From an uncultured Christensenellaceae bacterium (GTDB taxonomy: Bacteria > Bacillota > Clostridia > Christensenellales > UBA3700), in NCBI GenBank assembly GCA_944381365.1, contig CALWKW010000002.1, forward strand, positions 449,952-513,951: DNA of 64,000 nucleotides. Reading direction: 5' to 3'. Under the pieces are notes generated by a model. It did no database searches. It saw only the letters and a list, made by a program, of their open reading frames with translations, and had not been told where the DNA came from. The translations under genes were made by a program, and so were the position numbers. Below, one piece after another: positions 17,530 through 25,544 of the stretch; within the stretch, counting starts at the first letter, position 1; each line of letters starts with the position of its first letter.

Positions 17530-18948
17530 TTATTGTTCGTCCTTGTTTTGGTTTTTTTCTATATTAATTTTCTCATCGCCTTTTGTGCCTACATTGAGTT
17601 TTTTTCTCAATATCATCTCGCCCTTTTTAGCTGTCACGCTCATTGCTACTACCACTGCGAGGATAAGCAATACGGCTTCGATTATTATGAATACTACCAA
17701 TGTGATAGGAGTGTCTTTTGTCTTTATTGCCTGCGATGTTATTCTGACCAAAGACTGAACATTATAACTTTCGTTATAATCCTTTATCATAGCCTGATAT
17801 GATGTGAGCAAAACATTCGCATTGTTTATAAGACCTTGCTCCAACTTGTCTGCCTCTGCTATAATCTTATTTCTTTCGTCCTCAGGCTTTGACGCAAAAT
17901 CAGCACTTGCATAGCTTGTCTGATAGTATGTCCAATCATTGAGATTGTTTTGTGCCTCTGTGAGCATATCTATGGATTTGATAAGATTATCAATGATTTC
18001 TTTGCCCTGTTGGTTTACGATAGGATAAAGCTGAGATGCGTCAGTAGGAGGTACGATAATATTGTTCTGCTGACACAAGCTCTCGAACGCAGCTGTGTAG
18101 GTTGAAACATTTTTCTCGTATGTCGTTACCCTGTTTTTATACTCTTCTACTCTTGCATCGATATTGCTCTTTTCACTGCCTGTATCGATACCATTGCTTA
18201 CGACAAAATATTTGTAGCTGTCAAGGTCAAGGCTCAATGCCGCTGCCCTTGCTGCAAGATTTGAAAATGAAAGATTCTGACTTGTGGATTCAAACAAAGG
18301 TGCTTTGTTTGCAAGACTTTCAGCTTCACTCTTCATTATCGACAACAAGTTTTTGATATTATAGTACTTGTCGAGATAATTGTTGCCTACCGATGAAATT
18401 GCGGTAAGATCTGTCGAATATGAATACTTGCTCTTAAAATCCTCGATATATGTCGCTGTAATTGCGTTTACGATATTGTAATAATCGTTTTTTGAATTGA
18501 TAAGTTTGTCTATATCAGAATTTTGCGTAAGTATTATTCTAAAGTTGTAATCAGCATTTAGAATAACCTCGTCTTTTGTCTTGTTGACATCGCTTATATC
18601 AGTAATTACCGTTAAGTTTTTTATTACAGGATCCAAAAGATTTGCTATTTCTTCTTCGGTATAGTTGCACTTGATAGACAATGCCTTGGAAACATTGCTT
18701 ACAGACTTTATGCCGTTGACAAAATCCATTTGTCCGCCCCAAGGGTCACTTCCTTCTTCTACTCCTTCATAATAATATGTGATCTTGGTCTCAAACTGAC
18801 TTTTGCTGAGTATTATGTCGGAAATACCCATTATTCCGGCACCTACTATCAATGCTATAATGGCATATACCAAAATTCTTACGGCACTTTTCTTGATCTT
18901 CTGCCATATCATTCTGAATGTCAATTCGCCGTTCATAGTATCTTCCAT
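17530..18948 (-). CDS. Wzz-like polysaccharide chain-length protein
   Basis: 472 residues with the layout of a polysaccharide co-polymerase: a cytoplasmic N-terminus, TM1 (about 24-46), a ~360-residue extracytoplasmic region with long helices (residues ~165-400), TM2 (about 410-435) and a charged cytoplasmic tail rich in Lys and Asn. No tyrosine-kinase domain is fused. GGAGG precedes the ATG. With the O-antigen-ligase-like gene downstream it probably controls the length of a surface polymer, but family membership rests on topology and not on a motif. Confidence 0.6.
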   Translation of the reverse strand: MEDTMNGELTFRMIWQKIKKSAVRILVYAIIALIVGAGIMGISDIILSKSQFETKITYYYEGVEEGSDPWGGQMDFVNGIKSVSNVSKALSIKCNYTEEEIANLLDPVIKNLTVITDISDVNKTKDEVILNADYNFRIILTQNSDIDKLINSKNDYYNIVNAITATYIEDFKSKYSYSTDLTAISSVGNNYLDKYYNIKNLLSIMKSEAESLANKAPLFESTSQNLSFSNLAARAAALSLDLDSYKYFVVSNGIDTGSEKSNIDARVEEYKNRVTTYEKNVSTYTAAFESLCQQNNIIVPPTDASQLYPIVNQQGKEIIDNLIKSIDMLTEAQNNLNDWTYYQTSYASADFASKPEDERNKIIAEADKLEQGLINNANVLLTSYQAMIKDYNESYNVQSLVRITSQAIKTKDTPITLVVFIIIEAVLLILAVVVAMSVTAKKGEMILRKKLNVGTKGDEKINIEKNQNKDEQ

Positions 18949-19106
18949 ATTTTTCCTCCGTTGTTAAAAAGAGTAGAATCCGCTTTTTAGTTTAGTATAT
19001 CACTAATATTTGTCATTATGCAATAATTATTTTGTATTAATTCTTTTATCTACAAATTTTTTAGTATTTTATGCTTTTTAAGCTTGGACTTTTAACTTTT
19101 TCTTTA

Positions 19107-19136
19107 CAAAAAAAGACGATATCTTTATCGCCTTTT
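19107..19136 (-). terminator. terminator after the ferritin-like gene
   Basis: AAGGCGAT pairs with ATCGTCTT (one G-T pair) around a six-base loop, followed by seven T on the minus strand. Confidence 0.7.
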
Positions 19137-19147
19137 ATGTTTTTATA

Positions 19148-19576
19148 TCAAAGATAGGTTTGCATTTCGCTTTTGAGCTTATTTTCCAAATCCATAAGAT
19201 TTTTTATGGTATCGAAACTGTCTTCGGATGCACAACAATATTTTTTTTCATATTCTTTTAGCTTTTTTGTGCCCATATCGCAGCCTTCGATTATCATAGA
19301 CGCAACGCTTCTGTCAGAACTATCTTTTTTGAGTCGCATCTTTGTCGTCATCTCTGCCATAAATTCTGCTATCGGATTGGGATCCTTTCCGCCCATACAA
19401 TAGTTTGACAACAATTCTCTTGTCCTTGCCACTATATCTTCATGCTTTTTGATATATTCGCTCAATGTGTCTTTGAATGTACTATCCTTTGCATAAGGAT
19501 ATACTCTTTCTATCGTGCCTATCGCCATTTTAGCTCCCGCATTGCATTGCTTGAGCATTTTTATCGTATCTTCCAT
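19148..19576 (-). CDS. small all-helical protein, ferritin-like/DUF2383-like
   Basis: 142 residues predicted as a bundle of about four helices: CNAGAKMAIGTIERVYPYAK, then EYIKKHEDIVARTRELLSNY, a Met-rich helix around MAEMTTKMRL, then helices including MIIEGCDMGTKKLKEYEKKY. Helix-borne Glu and His residues and the overall length recall ferritin-like DUF2383/DUF892-type proteins, which are often stress or spore related, but metal-ligand spacing cannot be confirmed by eye. There is no signal peptide. AGGAGA precedes the ATG. It is monocistronic. Confidence 0.55.
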   Translation of the reverse strand: MEDTIKMLKQCNAGAKMAIGTIERVYPYAKDSTFKDTLSEYIKKHEDIVARTRELLSNYCMGGKDPNPIAEFMAEMTTKMRLKKDSSDRSVASMIIEGCDMGTKKLKEYEKKYCCASEDSFDTIKNLMDLENKLKSEMQTYL

Positions 19577-19752
19577 TTTGTATTCTCCTGTTTTTTATGT
19601 ACGATATAAAATGATAATAAAAATTAATATTAACTAATAAATATTGATAAAATATAAATAAAAATATTCCAATACAAATATTTGCAAAAATCTACAAAAT
19701 TATACACTTTTGCAATAGTTTTATCAAAAAACCAACTATTAGCTCAATTTGC

Positions 19753-19781
19753 TTGCCAAACTCAAATATTTATGCTAATAT
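19753..19781 (+). promoter_or_regulatory. probable tRNA-Ser promoter
   Basis: TTGCCA (19753-19758), a 17-base spacer and TAATAT (19776-19781), 56 bases before the tRNA. Confidence 0.5.
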
Positions 19782-19836
19782 CTCATTACAAAACTTAATA
19801 AAGGAAAAGGACATCAAAATCCTTAACCGCAAAAAT

Positions 19837-19924
19837 AGAGAGTTGGCTGAGTGGTCGAAGGCGCACGATTGGAAATCGTGTGAACGGTAATCCCGTTCCG
19901 AGGGTTCAAATCCCTCACTCTCTG
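19837..19924 (+). tRNA. tRNA-Ser (GGA)
   Basis: An 88-base class II tRNA. Acceptor arms are AGAGAGT (19837-19843) and ACTCTCT (19917-19923). The anticodon loop TTGGAAA gives anticodon GGA, reading UCC/UCU. It has a long variable arm and the T-loop GGTTCAAATCC. The CCA end is encoded (19925-19927). Confidence 0.97.
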
Positions 19925-20001
19925 CCATAGAAAAGGACACAAAAAATTTGTGTCCTTTAATTTTTGCGAGAGTTCGAGAGCACCGAAATAGTGACGCTCG
20001 C
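19907..20001 (+). repeat. 95-bp direct repeat, copy 1 (tRNA-Ser 3' end plus terminator)
   Basis: This copy contains the last 18 bases of the tRNA, CCA, the terminator and about 35 bases beyond. It recurs at 20048-20142 with two differences that I can see (CCATAG versus CCATGG; TTTAAT versus TTTTAT). Confidence 0.85.
19932..19965 (+). terminator. tRNA-Ser terminator
   Basis: AAAGGACACAAA pairs with TTTGTGTCCTTT around AAA, followed by a T run. A second copy lies at 20073-20106 in the downstream repeat. Confidence 0.8.
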
Positions 20002-20047
20002 ACAAGACGCTACCTGCTTGCTCGCTATGCCGTCACTCCGCTCCTTA

Positions 20048-20142
20048 CAAATCCCTCACTCTCTGCCATGGAAAAGGACACAAAAAATTTGTGTCCTTTT
20101 ATTTTTGCGAGAGTTCGAGAGCACCGAAATAGTGACGCTCGC
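20048..20142 (+). repeat. 95-bp direct repeat, copy 2 (tRNA 3' end without the tRNA body)
   Basis: It repeats CAAATCCCTCACTCTCTGCC, the terminator hairpin and the following bases of copy 1 at a 141-bp offset. The 46-bp spacer (20002-20047) is relatively GC-rich and holds no gene. There is no acceptor 5' arm, so this is not a second functional tRNA. Confidence 0.85.
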
Positions 20143-20191
20143 CTTATCTTTTTCCCAATTAAATATTAAGCCTTTCTATATTGTAATTTTA

Positions 20192-20794
20192 TTATCCTAC
20201 GATAGCTTCTCGAGAAAGCTTTACCCTGTTGATGTTTTTTATCTCGATTGTGCAATCTACATAAACGCCTTCCATATAAATTTTTGATGTAATCTTGCAG
20301 CTATTGAGTTTTAATTTGAGTAATACATTTTCAAAACGCATACCCTCAAAATATATTGATTTTCCCTCATTGAGTTTGAATGCCTTGTCTTCTTTAGAAT
20401 AAGTATAATCTTCGCTATCGAAAAATGCTTCAAAACTTTCCGTTTCGCTTGCGAGATCGTCTTCATCTTCGATAGGATAGGTCTGCTTATCCCAGCTTCC
20501 GCCATAATTTGTATAAACATTCAATTGATCGTCCACTACTTCTGTAAATATTGCGGGCGAATCCATAAATTCAGAAGTATATGATTTGTCGCCGTCTACT
20601 TTTATAGTATTGCTCACTACTCCTACCATAGGGATATCCATGGTCATAATCATTTCCATACTGTCGGCTTTTTGCAGTTTTCCCAAAAAATTATCAATAT
20701 CTTTAGGCGATGTCATACAGCCTGCAAAACAAGCCGTGCAAATAATTGCAATCAAAATAATTGTTGATGTAAAAATAAATAATTTCTTTTTCAT
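20192..20794 (-). CDS. uncharacterised small lipoprotein
   Basis: About 200 residues from the ATG at 20794, chosen because AAGGAG sits before it. The lipoprotein signal contains ICTACFAGC, giving two possible lipobox cysteines, most likely the second (FAGC). The mature protein has repeated MEMIMTMDIPM and YTNYGGSWDKQTYP segments with beta character, reminiscent of the LppX/DUF6612-type lipoproteins of Clostridia; this is tentative. It stands alone beside the tRNA repeats. Confidence 0.65.
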   Translation of the reverse strand: MKKKLFIFTSTIILIAIICTACFAGCMTSPKDIDNFLGKLQKADSMEMIMTMDIPMVGVVSNTIKVDGDKSYTSEFMDSPAIFTEVVDDQLNVYTNYGGSWDKQTYPIEDEDDLASETESFEAFFDSEDYTYSKEDKAFKLNEGKSIYFEGMRFENVLLKLKLNSCKITSKIYMEGVYVDCTIEIKNINRVKLSREAIVG

Positions 20795-20852
20795 TTTCTT
20801 CTCCTTATACAAGTTTTGTTGGTTTAATTATATAATAATCGGTCATATAAGT

Positions 20853-20873
20853 ACAGGACATAATATGTCCTGT
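20853..20873. promoter_or_regulatory. 21-bp near-perfect palindrome upstream of the lipoprotein gene
   Basis: ACAGGACATA and TATGTCCTGT flank one central base. It lies upstream of a minus-strand TATAAT (about 20834-20829) that lacks a good -35, so it may be an activator or repressor site. It has no T tail of a terminator. Confidence 0.4.
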
Positions 20874-20990
20874 TAATATTTGTCTTATTGTGCTATGCTG
20901 AAAAAAAGAAAACCGATAAAATTGAAGGATTGTACTCATAGAAAATGAATTATTGTCAAAATGCCTTCCAATGATATTAAAAAATTTATA

Positions 20991-21019
20991 TTGATAAAAA
21001 TTTATGGTTATGATATAAT
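20991..21019 (+). promoter_or_regulatory. promoter of the small HTH gene
   Basis: TTGATA (20991-20996), a 17-base spacer and TATAAT (21014-21019), 60 bases before the start codon. Confidence 0.65.
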
Positions 21020-21079
21020 ATGTTTGTTTCTGAATAACTCCGGAGCATCTGCCTCACGGCCAAGCAATGGAGGTATTTT

Positions 21080-21298
21080 ATGAAACAAAAAAATAAAAAC
21101 CTCGGCTTGGTCGCCGGGGAAAACCTGAAGCATCTAATCAAAAAATCTGCCTACAAAACACAAGATGAATTTGCATATCATTTTGGCACCAATGTGCGTA
21201 CAGTCAACAGGTGGATAAACCACGGCATAGACAGTCTGACTACAATTCAGCAAATAGCCGATTTTTTTGATGTAGATGTATTTACTATCCTCTCCTGA
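21080..21298 (+). CDS. small XRE-family helix-turn-helix protein
   Basis: A 72-residue protein that is almost only a DNA-binding domain. The five-helix XRE pattern is visible: GENLKHLIKKSAYKTQDEFA, then GTNVRTVNRWINHG (recognition helix) and LTTIQQIADFFDVDVFTIL. It has no effector domain, so it resembles phage- or antitoxin-type repressors. GGAGG precedes the ATG. Its stop codon lies in the loop of its own terminator hairpin. It faces away from the 20.2-kb lipoprotein gene and converges on the membrane gene at 21.3 kb. Confidence 0.85.
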   Translation: MKQKNKNLGLVAGENLKHLIKKSAYKTQDEFAYHFGTNVRTVNRWINHGIDSLTTIQQIADFFDVDVFTILS

Positions 21299-21314
21299 CG
21301 GGAGGATAGTTTTT
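21284..21314 (+). terminator. terminator overlapping the stop codon of the HTH gene
   Basis: ACTATCCTC pairs with GAGGATAGT, and the TGA stop (21296-21298) lies near the loop. Six T follow. Confidence 0.8.
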
Positions 21315-21616
21315 TAATAAATGGATTGAAATTCTTCTTTTGTTTTGTAAGTCTTTAATAAAAAGTCATAAACAATCGTGACATCCATATTGCCATTAAA
21401 CGACTTGCCTTTAATATATACAAATCTGTATTTGCTGTAGAAAATCATCATTACTATTCGCCACGCAATGATTGCGACAAACAAAAAAATCAACAACAGC
21501 AATGCAAAAAACCATATAAGATCAAATTGGCTTTTGGGCTTATGATATGCAAGAATTATGATATCTATCACTATGATTATACAAAACAAAGTACATAAAA
21601 ACGCTGAGAAAAATTT
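21314..21616 (-). CDS. C-terminal half of a four-TM membrane protein, in the -1 frame relative to 21577-22080
   Basis: This frame encodes two strongly hydrophobic helices (AFLCTLFCIIIVIDIIILA and a second beginning IWFFALLLLIFLFVAII), then a soluble end with YIKGKSFNGNMDV. No ATG is present near its start. A TTG at 21589 is the only initiation option, but the membrane helix already begins upstream of it. The frame is open back to about 21630. It therefore reads best as the continuation of the 22080 gene after a -1 shift, giving one 255-residue protein. The alternative is a separate, translationally coupled gene. Confidence 0.5.
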   Translation of the reverse strand, partial: KFFSAFLCTLFCIIIVIDIIILAYHKPKSQFDLIWFFALLLLIFLFVAIIAWRIVMMIFYSKYRFVYIKGKSFNGNMDVTIVYDFLLKTYKTKEEFQSIY

Positions 21617-22080
21617 TTGTTTGTTTTAAAATACAAGGAGTTTAAACCTAAATCATAATTATACAAAGATTTTTTTGCAAGAGCCTTGCTGCTGCTGAAA
21701 TAACTTGCACTCAAGTTTTTTGCCAAAGAATATATAATCCCCAACACCAAGAGCGACAATATACTATAATCTGCTATAGCAAGATATTCTATCTTTAAGA
21801 CTTTTTCAAATACAGATACAAATATAGTCAACAAAAGTATTGTCATCAAAAGAAAAATTCCAGCCGATTTCAAAGAATAATATTGATTATAGCCTCCTTC
21901 CCATCTATAATCTTTTTTTGCGAGTATTATGAACTTGTTGAGCATTTGCTTTTCTTCCTGAGCTTTGTTGTAGTCATCAGGCTTGTTAAGACTGTCTACC
22001 TTTTTTTCAAGATTTTCGGTACGACTTAAAAGCAAGTCCATTTTATCATATAAATTTTCATGTTTTTGTTGTTCTGTCAT
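21577..22080 (-). CDS. membrane protein with N-terminal coiled coil and two TM helices, SLATT-like layout
   Basis: 167 residues as read in one frame: an N-terminal coiled coil (about 10-55, LSRTENLEKKVDSL), a soluble segment with KKDYRWEGGYNQYYS, then two membrane helices (about 72-92 and 105-122) and ASYFSSSKALAKKSLYNYDL. The last nine residues (SQRFYVLCFV region) look like out-of-frame coding. Its organisation recalls SLATT-type 2TM effectors, but I cannot confirm the family by eye. AGGGA precedes the ATG. The start is 29 bases after the stop of the coiled-coil gene, so the two genes form one unit. Confidence 0.6.
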   Translation of the reverse strand: MTEQQKHENLYDKMDLLLSRTENLEKKVDSLNKPDDYNKAQEEKQMLNKFIILAKKDYRWEGGYNQYYSLKSAGIFLLMTILLLTIFVSVFEKVLKIEYLAIADYSILSLLVLGIIYSLAKNLSASYFSSSKALAKKSLYNYDLGLNSLYFKTNKNFSQRFYVLCFV

Positions 22081-22109
22081 TGTCTTTTCCCTGTCTTATC
22101 AGAATAAAA

Positions 22110-22940
22110 TCAATCGGATTTTTCTTTATCTTTTAACATTTTCAAATCTTCTCTTGCCTTGTCAACATAACCTTTAAATCTTTGACTTCCGCACAAAGTA
22201 TCGCCGACCGCATAAGATATGGCTCTGTTTTCAATCACGCTTTGCGTAAGTTGAGTAAGAAGATCAATAGTTTTGTTCAGCTTTTCTTCCATAATGGAAA
22301 TCTTGATATCTTTCAATCTTATGAGCTGTTTTCTAAGCTCCGTATTTTGTTGTTCTAAAGAAAGATTTTTGAGCGATGATTTTTCTAGGACTAATTTATA
22401 ATCTTCTATATCCTTTTCCTTTATTTTGCCGTTTTCTAATGCTTCTTCCAAATCTTTTTTTATGTATTCTACTTGATGAGCAAGCTCTTTATTTTCTTTT
22501 GAAAAACTATCGAAAATATCGACAAAATAATCGGCATCAAATTCTTCTTTGTGAATGCCATGACTTTCGCAATAGCCTTTTAAGAAGCTGTCAAACAACT
22601 TCATATATATCATTACTATATCAAAAGTAATTTGTTTTTCATTATTATGTTTGTGCTTATTTATTTTTGAAATATAATTTTTTAATCTTTCGTATTCCTG
22701 CGGATCTGTATTCAAATTATTTATAAAGAATTCATTAACATTTTGAAGACGCATTATCTCTCCTGCTGTGCGTGCCTTCTTGGTGTCAATTGAATATTCC
22801 TCTGTCACGATTTTGATATATTCTTCTGCCATATCGAGAAAAGCATCAAAAAAAGAATTGCTTTTGGATTTTATATTTGACTCGATTGTCATATATCTTG
22901 AATACAACCTTTCGCTTATTTCTTTTAGATACTCAAACAT
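22110..22940 (-). CDS. uncharacterised helical/coiled-coil protein
   Basis: 276 residues, almost entirely helical, soluble, with a long coiled coil from about 150 to 235 (HQVEYIKKDLEEALENGKIK; later LEQQNTELRKQLIRLKD). The N-terminal half is helical with SFFDAFLDMAEEYIKIVTEE. The C-terminal ~35 residues contain the Gly/Cys motif GDTLCGSQRFKGYV. I recognise no family. GGGGAG precedes the ATG. It lies directly upstream of the membrane gene and on the same strand, so it may be its cytoplasmic partner or sensor. Confidence 0.65.
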   Translation of the reverse strand: MFEYLKEISERLYSRYMTIESNIKSKSNSFFDAFLDMAEEYIKIVTEEYSIDTKKARTAGEIMRLQNVNEFFINNLNTDPQEYERLKNYISKINKHKHNNEKQITFDIVMIYMKLFDSFLKGYCESHGIHKEEFDADYFVDIFDSFSKENKELAHQVEYIKKDLEEALENGKIKEKDIEDYKLVLEKSSLKNLSLEQQNTELRKQLIRLKDIKISIMEEKLNKTIDLLTQLTQSVIENRAISYAVGDTLCGSQRFKGYVDKAREDLKMLKDKEKSD

Positions 22941-23099
22941 TTTTTTCTCCCCGATTTTGGATATCTTTATTATAAATCATCTAAGATAATATGTAAATAC
23001 TTTAGATTATATAAATTAATCAATAATTATACTTAATACAAAACAGATTTTTTACTTTAACCTTTTAAAAAATCTTCTTTATTTTTTCAAATAAATAGG

Positions 23100-23122
23100 A
23101 AAGAGCCTCGAAAGGCTCTCTC
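23100..23122 (-). terminator. terminator after the LRR gene
   Basis: AGAGCCT pairs with AGGCTCT around TTCG on the minus strand, with only a modest T run. Confidence 0.6.
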
Positions 23123-23156
23123 CTTGGGACAAGTATTAGGTTTTGGATATAGACTT

Positions 23157-25256
23157 TTAAATATTTTTATGATAAAAATTCGATATTAACGAATTTATTT
23201 TAAAATACTTGATATTGTCTTCGGGAGATGAAAAGTCCACAAAGATTTTTTCGTGTGTCGTGGAATCATAATAAATCCAATCCGATGTGTTTTCAAAAGT
23301 AATTTTTTTGAGATTGATACAATTATCCAAAGAATCGGATATTATACTTCTGAGCGATGCGGGGAAAGTCACTTCTGTCAACGATGTACATTCGCCGAAA
23401 GCATATTGATTTATCTCCTGCAAATTTTCAGAAAATTGAATTTCTGCAAGCGATGAGCATCTACTGAAACTGCCAAAGCCTATTTCTTCCACACCGAGCA
23501 ACTGTGCTTTTTTGAGGTTTGTGCAATAATTGAAAGCATAAGATTGTATAATCTTTAAGCTTTCGGGAAGAACAATCTCTTCGATCTCCTCTCTTAACTC
23601 AAACGCATATTTGTTTATGCCTGTCACTTCGTATGTCTTGCCTTCATACTCTATCTGAGAAGGTATTTGCAAAGAAGAGGTTTTGTCATCAAGTGATTTG
23701 CTGTGGACTATCGCCTCAGAGTCATTTATGAGATAATCTAATATGCCGCTTTTTATTGGTTTATATCCGTCTTTTGTATGAGGATTGCTGTCGCTCTCAA
23801 AGACTATTGTGTTGTAATATTCAATATAGCTATGCCACCCGTCTGGTATTTGCGACAAGTTTGTGTATATTATAAGCTGTCTTTCAAATGCAGAACCATC
23901 AATAGATGTAGTGCTGTCGGGAAGATAAAGTTCGTCCAAAGCATCGCAATTTGTAAAAGCATTTGCTTTTATCGTTGTGACAGAAGAGGATTTTATATCG
24001 ACTTTTTTAAGCGATGTGCAATTATAAAAAGTATTTTTTTCTATCGTCACGACAGCTGACGGTACAATTATCTTCTCAAGCAAAGCACAATTATAAAAAG
24101 CTCCTTCCCCTATTGAGCGGACATTCGAAGACATTTTAAAATCTTTCAATAAAGTACAATTATTGAAAGCATTTGCTCCTATTTCCAAAACAGAATCCGG
24201 CAATACAATTTCTTTAATAGCTACGCAATCAGAAAATGCATAGTTGCCTATACTCTCGACAGCTTCGGGAATCTTTATCTCTTGCAATGCTTTGCATCCA
24301 TAAAAGACGCCTGAGCTTATTTCTCTGACTGATGAAGGAATATCCACGCTTTCCAATGATATGCAATTTGCAAAAAAATAAGAGTTTAGCGTTTCCATAT
24401 CCTGAGGCAATCTGACATATTGAAGATTGTCGCAGTCGTAGAAAGCATTAATGCCAAGCACAACTCCGTCTTCGATATATGCTTCTCTCAAAGAATCGAT
24501 ATTCTTCAAAGCATTGGAAACAGAGTCGCATTTTTTCACTACGATTTTTTGGACATTGATTTTGTCTGCATCTTCCTCGTAATAACCAAACATTCCTCTT
24601 AATGTAATAGGAAGCGAGGTGCTGAGTTCTTTAAGATTATCGCACTTTTCAAGTATTGAATAGCACAACCTGACGCTTTTAGGTATATCCAGACTTTCCA
24701 AGGACGAACAAGCAAAAAAAGTGCCTTCTTTGAGCTCTGTTATGCCGTCAGGTATATTGATGTTTTTAAGTTGTGTACACAACATAAAAGCATACTTGCC
24801 TATACTTTTTAAAGATTGAGGAAGCTCTATCGTCTTAACTTTACTTTCCATAAAAGCATAATCGCCCAAGCTTTCTATACCTTCGCTTATGACAATTTTT
24901 TCGCAAGACAAGCCTTTAAAAGCTCTTTCTGATACTTTTTTTACTTCATAAGTCTTGTCTTCATAACTTACTGCGGCAGGTATAGTAAGCAAAACCGAAT
25001 TTTGGAGAATTACTTCTTTTACCTGAGCAAAATCGTCTACTATGATATATCTGACACCATTTAGGACAAAGCCTTCGTTTTCCAAATCAACTTCTTCTTT
25101 GTCTCCGCTCTGAATATCTCCGCTTTGTATATCTCCGCTTTCTTTGTCTCCGCTCTCGGTAGTTTTTCCTATATCATCGCAAGCGACAAAACATACCATA
25201 GCCAAAGCTATAAGTATGACAAAGACCATTATCGCCAGAATCTTTTTGTTTTTCAT
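23157..25256 (-). CDS. BspA-type leucine-rich repeat lipoprotein
   Basis: 699 residues. A lipoprotein signal ends in CFVAC. A short spacer with a sixfold-type repeat (ESGDIQSGDIQSGD) follows. Residues about 65-690 are two blocks of LRR_5 repeats, each with the pattern IGxxAFxxCxxLKxIxIPxSV (for example IGNYAFSDCVAIKEIVLPDS), interrupted at about 460-530. BspA-type proteins are surface exposed and in known cases bind host or bacterial ligands. GGAGGG precedes the ATG. It is monocistronic. There is no sortase signal, so membrane anchoring is by lipid. Confidence 0.9.
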   Translation of the reverse strand: MKNKKILAIMVFVILIALAMVCFVACDDIGKTTESGDKESGDIQSGDIQSGDKEEVDLENEGFVLNGVRYIIVDDFAQVKEVILQNSVLLTIPAAVSYEDKTYEVKKVSERAFKGLSCEKIVISEGIESLGDYAFMESKVKTIELPQSLKSIGKYAFMLCTQLKNINIPDGITELKEGTFFACSSLESLDIPKSVRLCYSILEKCDNLKELSTSLPITLRGMFGYYEEDADKINVQKIVVKKCDSVSNALKNIDSLREAYIEDGVVLGINAFYDCDNLQYVRLPQDMETLNSYFFANCISLESVDIPSSVREISSGVFYGCKALQEIKIPEAVESIGNYAFSDCVAIKEIVLPDSVLEIGANAFNNCTLLKDFKMSSNVRSIGEGAFYNCALLEKIIVPSAVVTIEKNTFYNCTSLKKVDIKSSSVTTIKANAFTNCDALDELYLPDSTTSIDGSAFERQLIIYTNLSQIPDGWHSYIEYYNTIVFESDSNPHTKDGYKPIKSGILDYLINDSEAIVHSKSLDDKTSSLQIPSQIEYEGKTYEVTGINKYAFELREEIEEIVLPESLKIIQSYAFNYCTNLKKAQLLGVEEIGFGSFSRCSSLAEIQFSENLQEINQYAFGECTSLTEVTFPASLRSIISDSLDNCINLKKITFENTSDWIYYDSTTHEKIFVDFSSPEDNIKYFKINSLISNFYHKNI

Positions 25257-25474
25257 GCTCCCTCCGAACTTATCGATGTACTACACAATAAATACAATCT
25301 GAATACACAAAACATTTCATGATTTTTTAAATTTTCAGATATTTTTTTAAATTGCGATTATAAAAGCCGATGTTTTTAATATTATAGCATATAGATTTCT
25401 TTATTTCTATTAACATACATATTATCTTTTTATATCAATGTTATATCAAAGCAAATGTTTAATTTTATAAAAAA

Positions 25475-25504
25475 TGCAAGGCGGTAAATTCTCTCCGCCT
25501 TGCA
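25475..25504 (-). terminator. terminator after the OYE-family reductase gene
   Basis: GCAAGGCGG pairs with CCGCCTTGC, with an A/T-rich run beyond on the minus strand. Confidence 0.75.
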
Positions 25505-25544
25505 CGATTGATAATTTAAATTGGTAATTTGTGCGACAAGATTT

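Noticed and set aside
19770..20005. Minus-strand open frames opposite the tRNA
   Set aside because: They are antisense to tRNA-Ser and its repeats; such frames recur in databases as artefacts.
23157..25256. LRR lipoprotein considered as sensor of the 21-23 kb pair
   Set aside because: It has a separate terminator and lies outside the membrane; BspA-type proteins are common surface proteins and there is no link beyond proximity.
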